The position numbers were made by a program, and so were the translations under genes. DNA of 64,000 nucleotides. Source: Hypericum androsaemum (lineage: Eukaryota > Streptophyta > Magnoliopsida > Malpighiales > Hypericaceae). Below the pieces are notes generated by a model. It was not told where the DNA came from, did not search any database, and saw only the letters and a list, made by a program, of their open reading frames with translations. Below, piece by piece: positions 1-12,894 of this stretch; position 1 is the stretch's first letter; each line of letters starts with the position of its first letter. The stretch is from the NCBI GenBank assembly GCA_963995505.1, contig OZ023183.1, forward strand, positions 15,186,671-15,250,670. Direction: 5' to 3'.

Positions 1-3000
1 GGTTAATGTACTTCCCGACCTTTCTGGCGAATGTGAAGCTTTTTCACACCGATGATTAGCGTCCGCATGGACGGACTCTTCACTATAGGAGACTGATGGC
101 CCTGAATCACGGAATTCAACCCTTAAACTTTTCTCTGGCTTTCTTCCATCAGGATATGCAAATGAATCTTTCCAGGGAGGTACATGGAACTGTGCTTCTA
201 ATGGCTCAGCCTTGTTAACAATGGATGCAACTGCTTTGCTGTGAATATCAATCAGGTTATACAACGACGACGCCTTTCCGTGAATTTGTTTATCCCACTT
301 GCATCTTACTAATACGGAAAGAGCATGCATGCAAGGCTTTGATCGTCGAAACAGCTCAGAAACATGAGCAGCCACCATTGCTGCAGCAACTATCTCATTT
401 GAACTGTAGCTCCAAGAGGTGCCAACAGAAGAAGGCTCCAGTGAAAAGAGTGCCACTAAAATCGATAAGATTCTGTGGGTATGATGAACTGCAGAGTCCA
501 TGCTACCTTTGAAATCACAGGCAGGCCCGTTTATTTTAGAAGATTTTGCTAAAGGCTGTGCACCCCCGGAGCTTGAATGATTACTTGCCCTTGAAATGAA
601 AGGAAACAACTGAAGCTCACAAGCAAGAGCGCATACCGCAGCCAAAACATAAGAATCGAATGCTGCAACAGGCCCTTGCTTCTTCATTCTTCTGGATCTA
701 ACATTTCCATGTGCTTCAGATGACGATTGTAACTCCTCAATGTTAGTGGTGAACAGGCCAGTATCTTCCCCCCTGGGTCTCTTGCTCCCATTTGACTTGG
801 CTTCATGATTGACACACACAGTTAACACAATGAATAGGAGTCGGGAAGCAAGCTCTACTGATGCACATGATTCTAGAAAAAGGGAATGGACCATTGTACG
901 AAGCTCTGCCACAGCCAAACTTTTGGAGGCAGATCCTATTCCGGAAAAAAACCGTCTTTTTCTGGTCAGTTCTTTGCTGGATTCTGGAGGAAATGTCCTC
1001 TGAAGAATTGCTTCTACGGTGGCAACAAATATCTTCATAAGGCATGCTTCAGATGGACCTCCACGAGGGAGATATTCTAAAACCTTTAGAAGGGGTATAT
1101 AAAGGTTCCATGATAGTACAGGAGGCTGGAGTGGACTTGCAACAATGATTTCAGGAAGATCGACCGCCGAGGAACTTAAAGGAATGAGACCATAAGCAGC
1201 TTCCCAAATGGTGCAAATTCTCCACTCAACCTCAGGGCCATGGGCACAGAGCATAGATGCAATGCCCTGAGCAGTCGCTTCGATAGTTGCTTCAGCTGCA
1301 GGTACTTCAATCTGCTCAAAAATTTTGGTTATAATTTGATCCCAAGAAACTTGACAGGTAAGGTTGAAGATTGCACTTTCCAATTTATGTACCAAAGATG
1401 AAATATATAACTACAATCATCAATTAACATATGTTTACCTGCTTCCTGTAGCTAATATAACCCCCCAGAGGTTCATGTTGAACTTGAATCCCCTCAACTT
1501 GTCTTAGTGGAGGGAATAGCAACGCCGGCTGTGAAAGTATGCGGAAAAGTAGAGCAGCGGCAGCATCGGCAGCGATACCGGCTCTCATGGACATCGCTAT
1601 TCCTATTGCACGCAAGAAATGCAAGTGCAGCCAGTTCCTGGGAAGCTACATCACCAAAGATAAAAAGAAATTGGAAAAGGGGAAAGGCTAGTCTGAATGC
1701 AACATAAAATAGAGGGATTCTACCAGAAGGGATCATTAAGAAGCTAGAACATCATCATTGAATCTTACGATAGCTCCGTAAGTGCCTGGTCTACTTGAAA
1801 CTTCACTTACATGGTACATTCAAATTTTGCTTGGCAGGAATGAAATGAAAACCAAGGATAGGAAGAAACATGTAAAAGGGCTGCCTATTTATCCGATGAA
1901 CAGATGCTAGAAGGAGGCACACAAACATGAACCGCTAAGAAAAAAGCAAGTTTTCTCATCTATATCTATAAATATAAATGAGAAAGATTTTTTTGAAGTT
2001 GGAATCAATTTGCAATGTCTTTAAGCTTCATTCAATTACTTGTTGCGACAAGTTATAGTGCGACAAGTTATAGTGAACCAAACAAAATTTCAGAAAGGAT
2101 TCATAGTTGTTATACTTATAACTAATTGTGAACAGAATTAGAAACAAAAAATTACTAGATGTAAAAGTAAGATCGTTTGACATATGTGGCTCAGTGTCCG
2201 AAAAAAAAAGAATGCTTGTCTGAATCATTTTGGAGTTAGATACTAGAGCAAAGATTTACCCTTATGCCGGATGCATAATCTTCTGCAGCTCGGAGCAGCT
2301 CCACAAGCTGTACAGCAGCATCGAGTGCATCAGGGGCCCATGATGGTGGTGCTTCTAGAAGTCCAAGAAGAAGTCGTTGGGTGGCACTAGGAGTAGCAAT
2401 AGCATAATATCTGTTCAACAGATGAATATGTATCACACATCCTCATTGACTGAATCTATCAAACGTGTCCACTTAGTCTTAATCAGGAAAGAGCTCTAAG
2501 CACCAGGACCCAACTTCTGGTTTCTGCAGTAGCTTGGCGATGTGTGTATTTGTATCAAACCAAATCAATTACTTTTTATAAGCCAACTGTACAACTTTTG
2601 CAGACATTGACATCCCGTGGACAAAGATCCAACCATATAAACAAGTCTCGCACTGGCATGTTATTTGAAACTTGCACTAAGATTATCAGGTAGAATAAAG
2701 TTGAAAGGATAGAAAAATCACCGATGAAATAAACGTGCATATGGCTCGAGAGCTGGTAGTCCCGCAACTAGATGCTCATCGACAGCTGTTGTGGGAGGAG
2801 GTAGTAAAAGAGCAGGCACCGCTGCTGCAGTCAATGTAGGAGTTTCGTAACGAGCAACTTCCTCATCACACACACTTAGAATTACCCCAGCACCATTTGC
2901 AACAGCCCATCTTGGTGTTGATGGCATTAGCTGAGGATGCTTGCCAGATCCACGAGAAGAAGCTTCAGTGAGCACAAGCACATGTTAGCCATGTTATTTT

Positions 3001-5492
3001 TCTTTCTTTTTAGGGTTGACAGATGAATTATTTCTAAATGGCACTTCAACCAGAAATCAAGAAGATTCAAGCATCAATACCATGCTTAGATCATGACGAT
3101 GAGTTCTTTGTACAGGGGCACAAAGCACTAGAGCCTGAATTAAATAGGTCATGGCAAGGAAGATGTTCAAACCCTTACTAATCCTTCAATGCTATTTCTG
3201 ATTGTGGAATAACTCTTAGATCTTAAATCCATCGTTCTAGTTATAGAAGGTTGTGTTAGTGCTTCTGCATCTACACTTGCAGCTAGCAACAATTTAGCTA
3301 CACATATTTTTATTTTTGAAAATAGCTATACGAAATTTTAATTATGAGGCATTATACATCTTGCAAAATTGTAATGCTCATTATGCATTGATCCATTGTC
3401 ACATAGGCCTACCGATGGTTGCACTGCACATCTGAGTAGCAGAACAAAGATGGATATAATGCTAAAATCTAAAGTATCTGCACGCTATTCAAAAATATCC
3501 CACACTTACAACAAGCTATGGATGAGCTGAAAATTACATTTCAGATCCTAAAGAAAGAAATATGCAAGTCCTTTTACATTTACCCATTTAGACCCTAGAA
3601 AAGAGAGAAATTCAGGGCAATGCAACCAGAGTAAGACTAGACTTGCCTGTTGTTGGAGGCTTGAGATCTCCAGCAGCATATTGACCCATCACGCCACTGC
3701 ACCTGCAAAATGCAAGTAATTTAAGCTTTTTCAGGGGCACATTCATGATACAAGTCATCGCAACTTTCTCAGCTTGCACGTGCATGCTGGAGACATCATG
3801 TATAATATTAATACGGTAGGTTGTCTCAATTTTACTAATGAATCTTAACAAGCCTACAAGAGGCTCCATGCAGGCAATGATTCATCAGCAACATGGTCGA
3901 TATTGTTCTTACCAGCGAAAGTAATCACTTCTAATTCCGAGAGGTGCGGCAAGCAAAATGTCCACAATCCAAGGAGACAAGAGCCTCAATGGTTTTCTCT
4001 CCGGCTGTACCGAAGGTTTTTGACTAGATTCCCCATCTGAAGAGCAACTAGTGGTTGCTTTGCCGCTACTTTCATTTTTGTCTGTTTCACTACTTTGTAG
4101 ATCCGTCTTGTATATTGGCCGGTTGTAGTGAGTTAAGATTCTCAAAATTTCTCCACATGCTAGAGCCAATTGTTCAGAATATTCATTCTGTTGATGAAGA
4201 AAGCATAGATATTAAGATTTGGAGTTTCAAAGATGTACAAACATTTATAGTGAAGTAGAATGAATAAAAGGAGGAATGAAAGAGGTATTCCGAGGAACAG
4301 AAGAAGAGTTTGGCCAAAAAAAGCAGCATGATTATTAGATGATGGAATAAATAAGAACATTTTCGGGACACTCCCAAGAGACCACAATTACCACGGGCAA
4401 GCAAAAATATTATGTCAAAGTACACATTGTCGTGTTTCTTAATTTCAAAACAGTTTTTTTCACATTTTCTTGTATCTTTTTGTTCAGCCAAATAAATATC
4501 AAGGAGATTGGCATTGAACTCTGAAGTAAGTACTTACCTCGTTACTAGGGCAGACCAAGGAAATGAAAGAAGCGAATGGCGAACTACTCTTATCATACAC
4601 CACTGTACCATCTATTATACATGAAATTATTGGAAGAAGAACAGCATGCCCGTGCTCTGGATGATGAAGAACAAATGTAGCTGAAAAAAACAATTAAAGT
4701 AAGTAAACTGTTGATAGAAATAATGGGTTGTTCAGATAACAAGATGACATACAGTGAATAAGTCTTACCTAATACATCGTCAAATAGGTGCTTCTCGTGA
4801 GATGGATAACGATTGCGGACCAGCTGTTTAATTGAACAAGCGTATAAGGAAAGAACAAAGTACAGTGTGTAAATTTTTTAAAGCAATATACAGATAAAAA
4901 CTAGGAATTTAACAAGTACCTCTGCAATATCTTCAGGGAAATGTTCCCCTGTAAATTGCCCAATGTACTCAACATAAGCAAAAGTTTGTGCCTGCAGACA
5001 CATGCTTTTATTAGCAATGTAACAAGCTATGCACCAATTCCTTGCAAATCAATATATTTTCAGACAATTACAGATACGTCATTATCTTTTCAAATTTTGT
5101 TACAGGCTATCGTAGATGTCTGCGATGATTGAGATACCTGCAACTAACTTTCCCATAAAGTATCATTTATGCACTTTGTCACTTTAACACGGACATTTCG
5201 ACACACAAAGTCCCATCAGCATTAATTCAAAAGAGCTCGGTAGCTTTTATGCTGAATTAAGATATCCCATTTTCCCATCCACCATCTAATTCAAAGCCAA
5301 AACTTACATTGCAAATATTAAAAGCTCTAAAATCAAATTGCGGTCAGACCATCACCACGAAAAAAGGAAACAAGATCAGCATCCAGCATAGAAAACAAAA
5401 ACAGTCTTTTGGCTAACCTTCCGTTGCTCTGCATCTTGTGGAGGAGGCCAGAATAATGAGGAGAACTTAAGACTATCAATCCACCTCTCCAT
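1..5492 (-). CDS. GI: GIGANTEA, 5' three quarters (C-terminus beyond window edge)
   Basis: GIGANTEA is a large plant-specific nuclear/cytosolic clock protein. It stabilises the ZTL/FKF1 F-box photoreceptors and promotes CONSTANS-dependent flowering. Ten coding exons read on the minus strand: 5492-5418, 4991-4920, 4823-4769, 4680-4538, 4187-3913, 3702-3647, 2962-2722, 2410-2260, 1645-1439 and 1311-1. They total 862 in-frame codons against about 1170 in the family, so roughly the last 300 residues lie outside. Hallmarks seen: ERWIDSLKFSSLFWPPPQD at residues 2-20, FVLHHPEHGHAVLLPIIS, ALACGEILRILTHYNRPIYK, LMPSTPRWAVANGAG, RLFHRYYAIATPSATQRLL and SWNLYIPLLKVLEYLPRG. No stop or frameshift was found. 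The intron 3646-2963 appears to be GC-AG (AG|GCAAGT donor). The start at 5492 lacks the short Ser/Ala leader usual before ERWID; an in-frame ATG exists upstream at 5576, but that stretch is more likely leader. Introns elsewhere are GT-AG. Confidence 0.97.
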
Positions 5493-7029
5493 AAGGTAAC
5501 TTCTTTCTTCCCACCCTTTATGCAGCCAGGCAGGTTCACAACTAGCCACCACAAGCTTCGCCCGACTGTTTACCAACCAAGAATCAATATATCGTAATTC
5601 AACATCCCAACAAAGGTTACTGCCTCAGAATCCTGGAATACCTAAAAGTGAAGACGAACACCAAAAGCCGGTAGGCTCACAAATGTCAAAGGTGGAACGA
5701 AACACCTCCCTCGACAAAAAAAGCCGCCTTAGATGTCGGGATCTGGAAGTTCAATACTTCACCACTCTAATTTGCAACAAAACATAAGGTGTATGGTGAT
5801 GATAATCAATACTATCAAAAATAGATATGCATAGGCAACAAAACTTCCCTAGTTAATTCACACAAACAGAAAAAGAAACAAACTTTACTACTTATCAATT
5901 AAAATAAACAATTATTACAGAAGCAAATTCAGGGAAAATTGGACAACAATAAAAGGCTACAAATCAACTCTCACTGGTTCGTGTAAAGCCGTCTCAGCTG
6001 GAAACCGAACAACAAACGAAAGCATCCGAATCACAACAGAGAAAAGGGAAATCAATCATCCTATACCTAACCTAAAGGCATCCTGTGACCATATTGGGTG
6101 TACATAATTCAACAAAAAAAAACACAGAAACTGGAAATTAAAGACAATATATTACAAGCTGAACTGATAAATTGACAGCCCCAAAAAGAAGAAAAAAAAA
6201 TAAGAAAATGAAAAGGCAGAAGAAACCAACTGACCTAGTGGAGTTGGGGCTTAAGGGTTTGAGCCCAAATTCTATTTCTCTGGCTAGGATATTCCTGGGT
6301 TGAGTGGGTATGGATGATACAGCCTTGGCACTGTAAAAAAGATGAGATTTTTTTTCACCCTATCTATTTCCAGGAATTGATCTTTGAATTGGGTTTTCTC
6401 TTTGGAAGAAGTGGTATTTCTTTTTGGGTTGGAGAGAGAAGGGGAGGAGAATATCTTTCTCTTGTTTGGTGGCCTCTGCTGGGAGATTTGGGTTGCAGAC
6501 GTGGCGATGATATTTTCCTCGCCCCTTACAGGCCCACGTCAGAAGGTTATGCCCATGCCACGTGCGTACAGCGTATGTACATACATTGCCTGTGTATGTA
6601 ATAAATAAGAAACGTCACTTTAACTACCAAACTTCACGTTATACCCGAAAACTAACGAACTTCAACTTGTTTGATTAACTCAACACGCGATAAAGCAACT
6701 TAGATTCAGATTTTGGGTTCAATCAATGTAAAAATTATTATTGGGAGAGTTGTGCCTTAAGACTCGAGAGAACTTACTAATAGTTTTCAGTGACAAGGGA
6801 CTTTTTTTTAGAGATAAGAAAGTATTATTTTTCAAGTCTTATGAGTATAGATTGAAAGAATTTTAAGTATCAGAGTTAAAAATACTTCACTTGCTTCTTC
6901 TTTTTTGGTGTAAACGAAGGGGCAAAGGGCCCCCTAACGTTTATTAACCAACGAACGAGTAATGCAGTACGAGTATATCGGGCAATACTTATCCCGCTCA
7001 AATCATCCACATACACATGCAAACAATCA
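5493..7029 (-). promoter_or_regulatory. GIGANTEA 5' leader and proximal upstream region
   Basis: This is non-coding sequence upstream of the GIGANTEA start on the minus strand. It is largely conserved in the second copy at about 27610-29450, broken there by a TRIM insertion. A CACGTG G-box lies at 6559-6564, with an ACGT core (cccacgtcag) just beside it near 6530. Both recur in the second copy (G-box 29016-29021). The transcription start cannot be fixed from sequence alone, and a leader intron is possible. The role of these motifs in light or clock control is inferred from the gene's identity. Confidence 0.55.
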
Positions 7030-7260
7030 AATCGGTGGAGAAGCAAGCTCAACATAGTAGTGCATGCTTCAAGAGCACATCTGCAGCACGGTTGCTTTTC
7101 CACCAAATATGTTGCATGTGAATCTTCCAATCATGAGATAGCTGCTCCCTGGGCACGGTGGATGAGGGTCGACAACAGACGATCCCGCGGTGCGTCATGG
7201 TCAACACACAGAGTATGGCAAGCGACTAGGCAACCACAACCTATACTCAGCGAAGGCCTC
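7030..7260 (-). pseudogene. LINE RNase H remnant
   Basis: The minus strand encodes a decayed piece of a plant LINE RNase H domain. A clearer reading of the same fossil is at about 29455-29680, where RDWMIHIQQI is followed by a WEG...ADVL-like tail, resembling the W-x-V-x-I-x-H-v-x-R-E-G-N-x-x-A-D-x-L region. Its presence in both copies of the GIGANTEA upstream block means this insertion is older than the duplication. No other LINE domain is attached. Confidence 0.5.
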
Positions 7261-7365
7261 TCTCCCATGACATGCCAAGAAATAACATTCTCTCGTCTTT
7301 CTACACGTTACTATGAGACATGCTCACCACTTCTTGACATTCGGGAGCTGAAGAAGAAACATTGA

Positions 7366-9697
7366 AATGTTAGAATTCATCACGTGTATAGGAAAGCTAA
7401 CGCCAATTATAATTTTATCCTTCCCTAACAGCACCCCATTTTAGTGACCCGCATGTGGGTATAACTAACATTTTGCCAATGGATATAGTGGCACCGTTTT
7501 CCTAAAGGTTTTTGTAATTCCGGAAAATTACTGAAATTAAAAACAAAGGCCTTTTGAATGGTAAATTTTTACATTTGTTATAGATTAAATTCTGATAAAA
7601 AAAACCCCGTCAATTTTTATTAAACCTTATACTGTTAGGCTAAATATTCTTTGTCTTTCCCTCCTTGATAAAAAAAAGATTTTGTTAGGTAATAGAAAAA
7701 CACAAACAAACACCAATTATCTAACAAGTGATAAATTATATACATTTGTCGGAAATAAAATTTATACTATATAGTACTAAAAGTCTAAAACTAAGAAAAA
7801 ATCAAGGCATGGTACAATAAAACAGACATATTATTTCCTTGTGAGAAATCTTTTCCGAAGTCCGGATTGGCGAGGAGTACCACTTGCGAAGATCATATCT
7901 GATCCTCCTTGGATGGGACCTGAGACTGAGAATAACATTTTTACATAAAGTAGGAATGACTAAATAATTTTTAATAAAGTAGGGACCCTAAAGATAATTT
8001 TTCTATAGATCAGGAATCTGAGGACAATTTACCCAAAAAATAATCCATGTAATCATGCCAATAATAGAGTGTCCCTACCACGGTTAATTCCTTTGCAATG
8101 CTCCGATTTCAAATTTAAAAAATGGATCTCTTTCTGGCTGTTATAAGTGTATGTCTGTTCTCGTGCTATCCCCAATTTAAAAAGGGATTTTACAAATAGG
8201 AGAGAGACGAAATATGTGGGAGGTACACATAAATCGTTAGAGCTATTGTCGACTTGAAGTGAGAATGAAGAATTAGGGCAAGGGCTTTTTTTTGTTCGGT
8301 GTAGAGTACTATGATTTTGAGTGAATTTTGGGTAGGAGCAGAATTTATGTATTGATTGGTAATTTTTATAGTTTGATGTTACAATCCTTTTTTTGAGTTA
8401 AATTGAGTAATACAAGATTAGGTAATATCTCACTTAACCTTGTTTTGATAGACTGGTATATTTTTTCTTGCTTTAGTTTGTGTAACTTTGTTCAATTACG
8501 GATAAATAATAACAATATGTCAAAAGTTCAATTTTATCAAATCAGAGGGATTGCATTATAATTTTCTAAAGAGTAGGAAAACAAATGACAATAATAGTAT
8601 TTTGTCATTATTTTTTTCTAGCTAATTTTAATAGTATTATTTAGCGGTTCGAAGTTTAGATGTGGCCTATGTAAGTTCAAAATAGCCTTGAAATACTTTC
8701 CAAAAAAAATACTAGACGTCTCAATTCTTCTAATCTTCATTAAACATTGTCGAATCCAACTTACGAATAGTTTTTTCGAGGACGCCTCGAATTTGAGTGC
8801 ACTTATACGGTCACATCCTCCTTCCATTGCTCTTAATAAAAAGATGGAAAGCTCGGTTACGCACCAAGAAGAATTAAAAATTCTTCTGACGGTAGAAATT
8901 GTCAACCCAAGTGCGCTTAATATAAAAGTTAACGAGTGATACCACAACTGGGAGAGCTTATTGGCGTAATTAAGTTGACAAGGCACTATCATGGTCGGCC
9001 CCCAAAGTGGGTTACAACGATAAATAACTCGCCTTCAAGCTCAATTATTTGGTCGTTACACCACTTTGGAGATAAGTGCTTGACCTTGGACTCAACGTTC
9101 CTCCTTTTAATAAGGTTTTCAATATCAATCTCTAATTTGAATCTTCTTTCCTAGTCTGATATTATAATTTCTGTATAGACTCAAATTTCGTTATGGTATA
9201 ATTCTGTCTAATAATCGATACTACAATATTTGATTCCGTTTACTATTAAAGTTCTAAGGAAATCCATTAATGGAATATTTCCATTCAAAATCGTTAAGTA
9301 ATGTCTCCTATTTAATAACGAGATTGTCTTCTACCAATGAATTCTAATCTTATATAATTTGTATTTTTTTAAATATAAATTTTACATCATAACAATACCA
9401 AGATTTGAACCATAAATCTTCTAAATATTTATAACGCAAGTGGCGTTAGACTACAAACCCTTTAACTTATATATAATTTGTACTGCAATAAATAGTAGCC
9501 GACGGCTAGGCAATTTTGGGGCGACGATTTCTTTAAAGTAGCGATAATTGCAAATGGAGGTAATGATGAAGTTACAAGTTGGTTATTTTAATTTATAATT
9601 CTTATCTAACAATTACTGATCTTTTGTATATTTAAATATTCGGCGTCTACTTCCTTGTCTGTTACTGGCCAGCAGCACTAATCTGCCAATAAAAATA
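7366..9697. other. AT-rich intergenic block, copy A of the duplicated region
   Basis: No gene is seen. Several stretches match the second block: 7704-7930 with 30688-30920, 8040-8860 with 32140-33020, 8870-9130 with 35017-35240 and again with 13300-13560, and 9507-9660 with 35336-35470. The matches are collinear and in the same orientation, interrupted by small indels. Short open frames here carry no recognisable domain. Confidence 0.6.
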
Positions 9698-10831
9698 GGG
9701 AAAATTATTCTCAAATTTTTCGAATTTGCTTAAATATACTCAAAATTTTTTTTTGTTTGTAAAATATATGTCGACATCCCTCTTATTTATCTTTATTATA
9801 CTTTCGAATTCCTCAATAATTTTTTTCTTTTTTGTCATTGAAATGACAAAAATACCCCTTAAACAAAACAAAAAAATGCTGACTTCTTTTACCTCCTACT
9901 CACGTAAATCCCTTTTGTTCTTTCCAAATAAATCCCTAATTTTAGAAAAATTGATGAACCCTAATCCCTAATGGAAGAACCAAACAACAAAAAGATAGAA
10001 AATAATCCTAAACATTAGAAACACATCTCCTCAAGCCCTCTCGTCCCCATCTCCATATGCCGGGAAGGATCGTCTTCTTCGTCACGATGATGATAGATCC
10101 ACCTTCTTGTACAGTCGCACCTCCCGTACCTTCATCAACCTCCATCAATTTCCACCCACCACTTACCTACATCTCTTCAAATTACTTGGAACTTTGACTT
10201 TTAATTAAATCAGAAGAAATTAGTCTTGCCGACACTCCCCTAGGGGCTAAATCTGATATAAAAAAATAATCCAACCAGGGTACTGGCTCGGTAAGGCAAG
10301 AAGATACATGTGGCGACATCGAGCACACACCATCGTGGCCTATGGCGACGTCGAGCACCCACCACTGTGGCCTGTGGCGACGCCGAGCACCCACCACCGT
10401 GGCCTGTGGCCTTTGGCGACGCTGAGCACCCACCACCGTGAAGGATCTTCTTCTACCTTTTCTCTTGTGGCGGGAATTGAAGGCAGAGACGGCCAAGTTT
10501 GTAGCGAGGGTTCTAGATGAATGAACCCTAATCCCAGTTGGGGAAGATGATATTTGATTTTTTTTGAAAGATGCAGTTTTTTTTGTCAAGAAATTATCGA
10601 TGGCGTCACATGCTATAAGGAAGAAAAGATGATGTCAACAATTTTTTATTTTTTGTTCTAAGGATATTTTGGTCATTTCATTGACAAAAATGAAAAAAAA
10701 GAACTGCTAACATGCGACAGGGATTTGAAATTATAATAAAATCAAACACCAAGAATATTGGCGTGTATTTTGCAAAGAGCCACTTTTGAGTATATTTAAA
10801 TATACTAGAGAGGCTAGAGAGTAATTTCTCC
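9698..10831. mobile_element. Mutator-like TIR element, 1.1 kb, 9-bp target duplication
   Basis: The element is bounded by GGGAAAATTATTCTC at the left and its diverged inverted copy ending GTAATTTCTCC at the right. It is flanked by a perfect 9-bp direct repeat ATAAAAATA at 9689-9697 and 10832-10840. The arms are long (over 100 bp) and meet an inner motif TTTTGTCATTGAAATGAC. No transposase is present. The interior (about 10010-10560) looks like a captured cellular fragment with a GC-rich repeat (unit about 36 bp, near 10320-10440). A minus-strand frame of 135 codons crosses it (10589-10182), but I recognise no domain. It is a non-autonomous, Pack-MULE-like element. Confidence 0.85.
10320..10440. 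repeat. GC-rich minisatellite inside the MULE
   Basis: Two to three imperfect copies of a unit of about 36-42 bases. Each contains GCGACG.CGAGCACCCACCAC followed by GTGGCCTGTG. It is restricted to the interior of the element at 9698-10831. Confidence 0.7.
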
Positions 10832-10840
10832 ATAAAAATA

Positions 10841-11629
10841 TATATAGAGACTCGCGCGCCTTTGTTGCAAAGATTACCAGATGGTCCCGTGTTGTCCTTG
10901 CTCTATACGGAAGGGGTTGTGAGTTAAAAAACTCATATATTGTTTTTCAACAAAACCAAGCCAAAACCCCAACGTAAAAATCACAACCGCGCATCAATTT
11001 TCAACGGTAAATTAGTTTTTTCATCAGCGAAATTATCCTAACGGCACATCGATTTTCAAAAAGACAAAGTCGTAAATTGTTGTAGCTCGTTAAATTTCTT
11101 TTTCAAAAATATTTTTTATTATAATAGCACAAACTCCAAACGATTCAAAAATTATGCTCCATCAAAGTTTTGATTTTTTTCAAAAAAAAACAGGGCCACG
11201 TGGCGGCCTGCACGGGCCCCGCAGCAGGTGTTGCAGGCACGCCTTTATCCGCGCCCCTGCCAAGGGCCTGGATTTAATCTAGAATGGGCTATTTCGGCCT
11301 GTCCGGACCAACGGAGAAGGGAGGCCTTTCAGTGATATTTTTGTAATTAAGTTGAAAAACAAGGGTAAGTATGACAATGGGGACACGTGTGGGGTGATGG
11401 GTTGCTTAGTGAAGAGGCATGTGCACGTGTCATGTGGGAGGGGTTGGGCACGTGATTTACACCCAGGTCCCCACTTGTAATGAGTGTTGAGTCTTTTTTT
11501 TGTTTTTTATCTTGCACTTTTTTATAAGAAATTAGTTTGTAGTGAATCAAACTGGCATACTGTAATGAATCAAACTAGTATATTATTTAATTTTTTATAA
11601 GTATCATTTAATATTAATCATTTTAATAT
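10841..11629. other. Intergenic, no gene seen
   Basis: AT-rich sequence with a GC-rich island near 11195-11300. Nothing recognisable as coding, RNA or a bounded transposon was found. CACGTG hexamers occur near 11390-11450, but no gene is adjacent to give them meaning. Confidence 0.4.
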
Positions 11630-12010
11630 AACATGTTATGTCATTTTCACATATGGATTTTGCCATTTTATCATAACTGTGTCATTTTATTAAAACTGGC
11701 GTGCCATTTCGTCATAACCGGGCGTGCCATTTTTTTCATAATCGGGCATGCCATCTCATCATAATATTTTTTCATAACTAGACATGCCATTTTGTAATAA
11801 CCGAGCATGTCATTTTGTCATAACTGGGCTAACCATTTGTCATAACCGGGCATACCATTTCTCATAACCGGACATGCTATTTTTTCATAATCGGGCATGT
11901 CATTTTGTCGTAACCGGCCATGTCATTTTGTTTTATTATTACCGAGCATGTCATTTTGTCTTGTTATTACCGGACATGTCATTTTGTCATAACCGGGCAT
12001 ACCATTTTTA
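11630..12010. repeat. Minisatellite, about 15 units of 22-27 bp
   Basis: Imperfect tandem repeat whose units follow the pattern CATAACCGGGCATGCCATTT with variable T-rich spacers (tgt, ttt). Units differ by single substitutions and short indels. It lies between two unannotated intergenic stretches. Confidence 0.85.
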
Positions 12011-12894
12011 ATAACCAGTTTGACCATCTAAACCCCGAATTAGAAATTACATATCCAATAATTACATTAAATAACGAAGGATCAATCGCTGAAGGATCTG
12101 TTCATAAAAACGAAAAGAAAAAAACAAAGATCTGTTCATATCAAAAAAGTAATGAAGGATTTGTTCATCAAAAACGAAAAGAAAATGCAGTATTCGTGTG
12201 ACAGACGGACATAGCTTTCAACTTCATGGTGCAATATGCTAAAGATCAAAGTATGAAAAGCAACAAAAATATTCTCTAATTTCCTCGAATCCGGGCTCAA
12301 GTAATTCACATCACTAATTCCTTTGTATCTTTGCGGTTCTCAATACAGAAATCGTCGAAAAACATCATCTTGCCGGGGTCATTTCTCCTTGAATGCGTAT
12401 GTAAGTAATCGCTAGTCTCCGGTCTACGCCGTCTCCTCGATAGCTATAAACGCAATGGCGATGCCGTGGAGAGGCCGGTCATCCGCCAGAACATGTCTCC
12501 GGTCGAATTACCTCAGATATGAGGAGGCGTGAAACCCTAGGTATTGCCGCCACTGAGTTCATGCTCGTCATCCGTGACCGCCGCCCTTCCAAGGACGCCG
12601 CCGACCACTCCCCTCCACGACCGCTCAACTCGTTTTTACTTTGGGAGGTTTTGGAAAGGGAAGGAAATCTAGGCTTGCGAGAGTGAGGGGGGAGAGATGG
12701 AGGTAAAAGAAAAAAATACCTCTGGACGAATTACTATCGTTAGATTTTGACGCATGCTTAGCCATTAAGATCAATAGTCCAAATTTGATCTTGAACTATT
12801 CTTATAAATATGTACAGTTATTTATATGTGTTAAAATTTTTCGAACAAATATTTAATACTTTTGCATTCTAAGAGCTTATACTCAAGATTTCTT
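12011..12894. other. Intergenic, no gene seen
   Basis: Mixed AT-rich and GC-rich sequence. A GC-rich part (12420-12700) resembles decayed exonic sequence, but I could not assign a protein in any frame. Confidence 0.35.

Noticed and set aside
1..5492. Mediator subunit 33 (MED33/REF4) as the identity of the left-edge gene
   Set aside because: Long Ala/Leu-rich helical stretches first suggested a Mediator subunit. ERWIDSLKFSSLFWPPPQD, FVLHHPEHGHAV, LTHYNRPIYK and LMPSTPRWAVANGAG are GIGANTEA hallmarks in the right order, with matching exon structure.
11630..12010. CRISPR-like array
   Set aside because: Units are contiguous without unique spacers and the sequence is plant nuclear, so it is a minisatellite.
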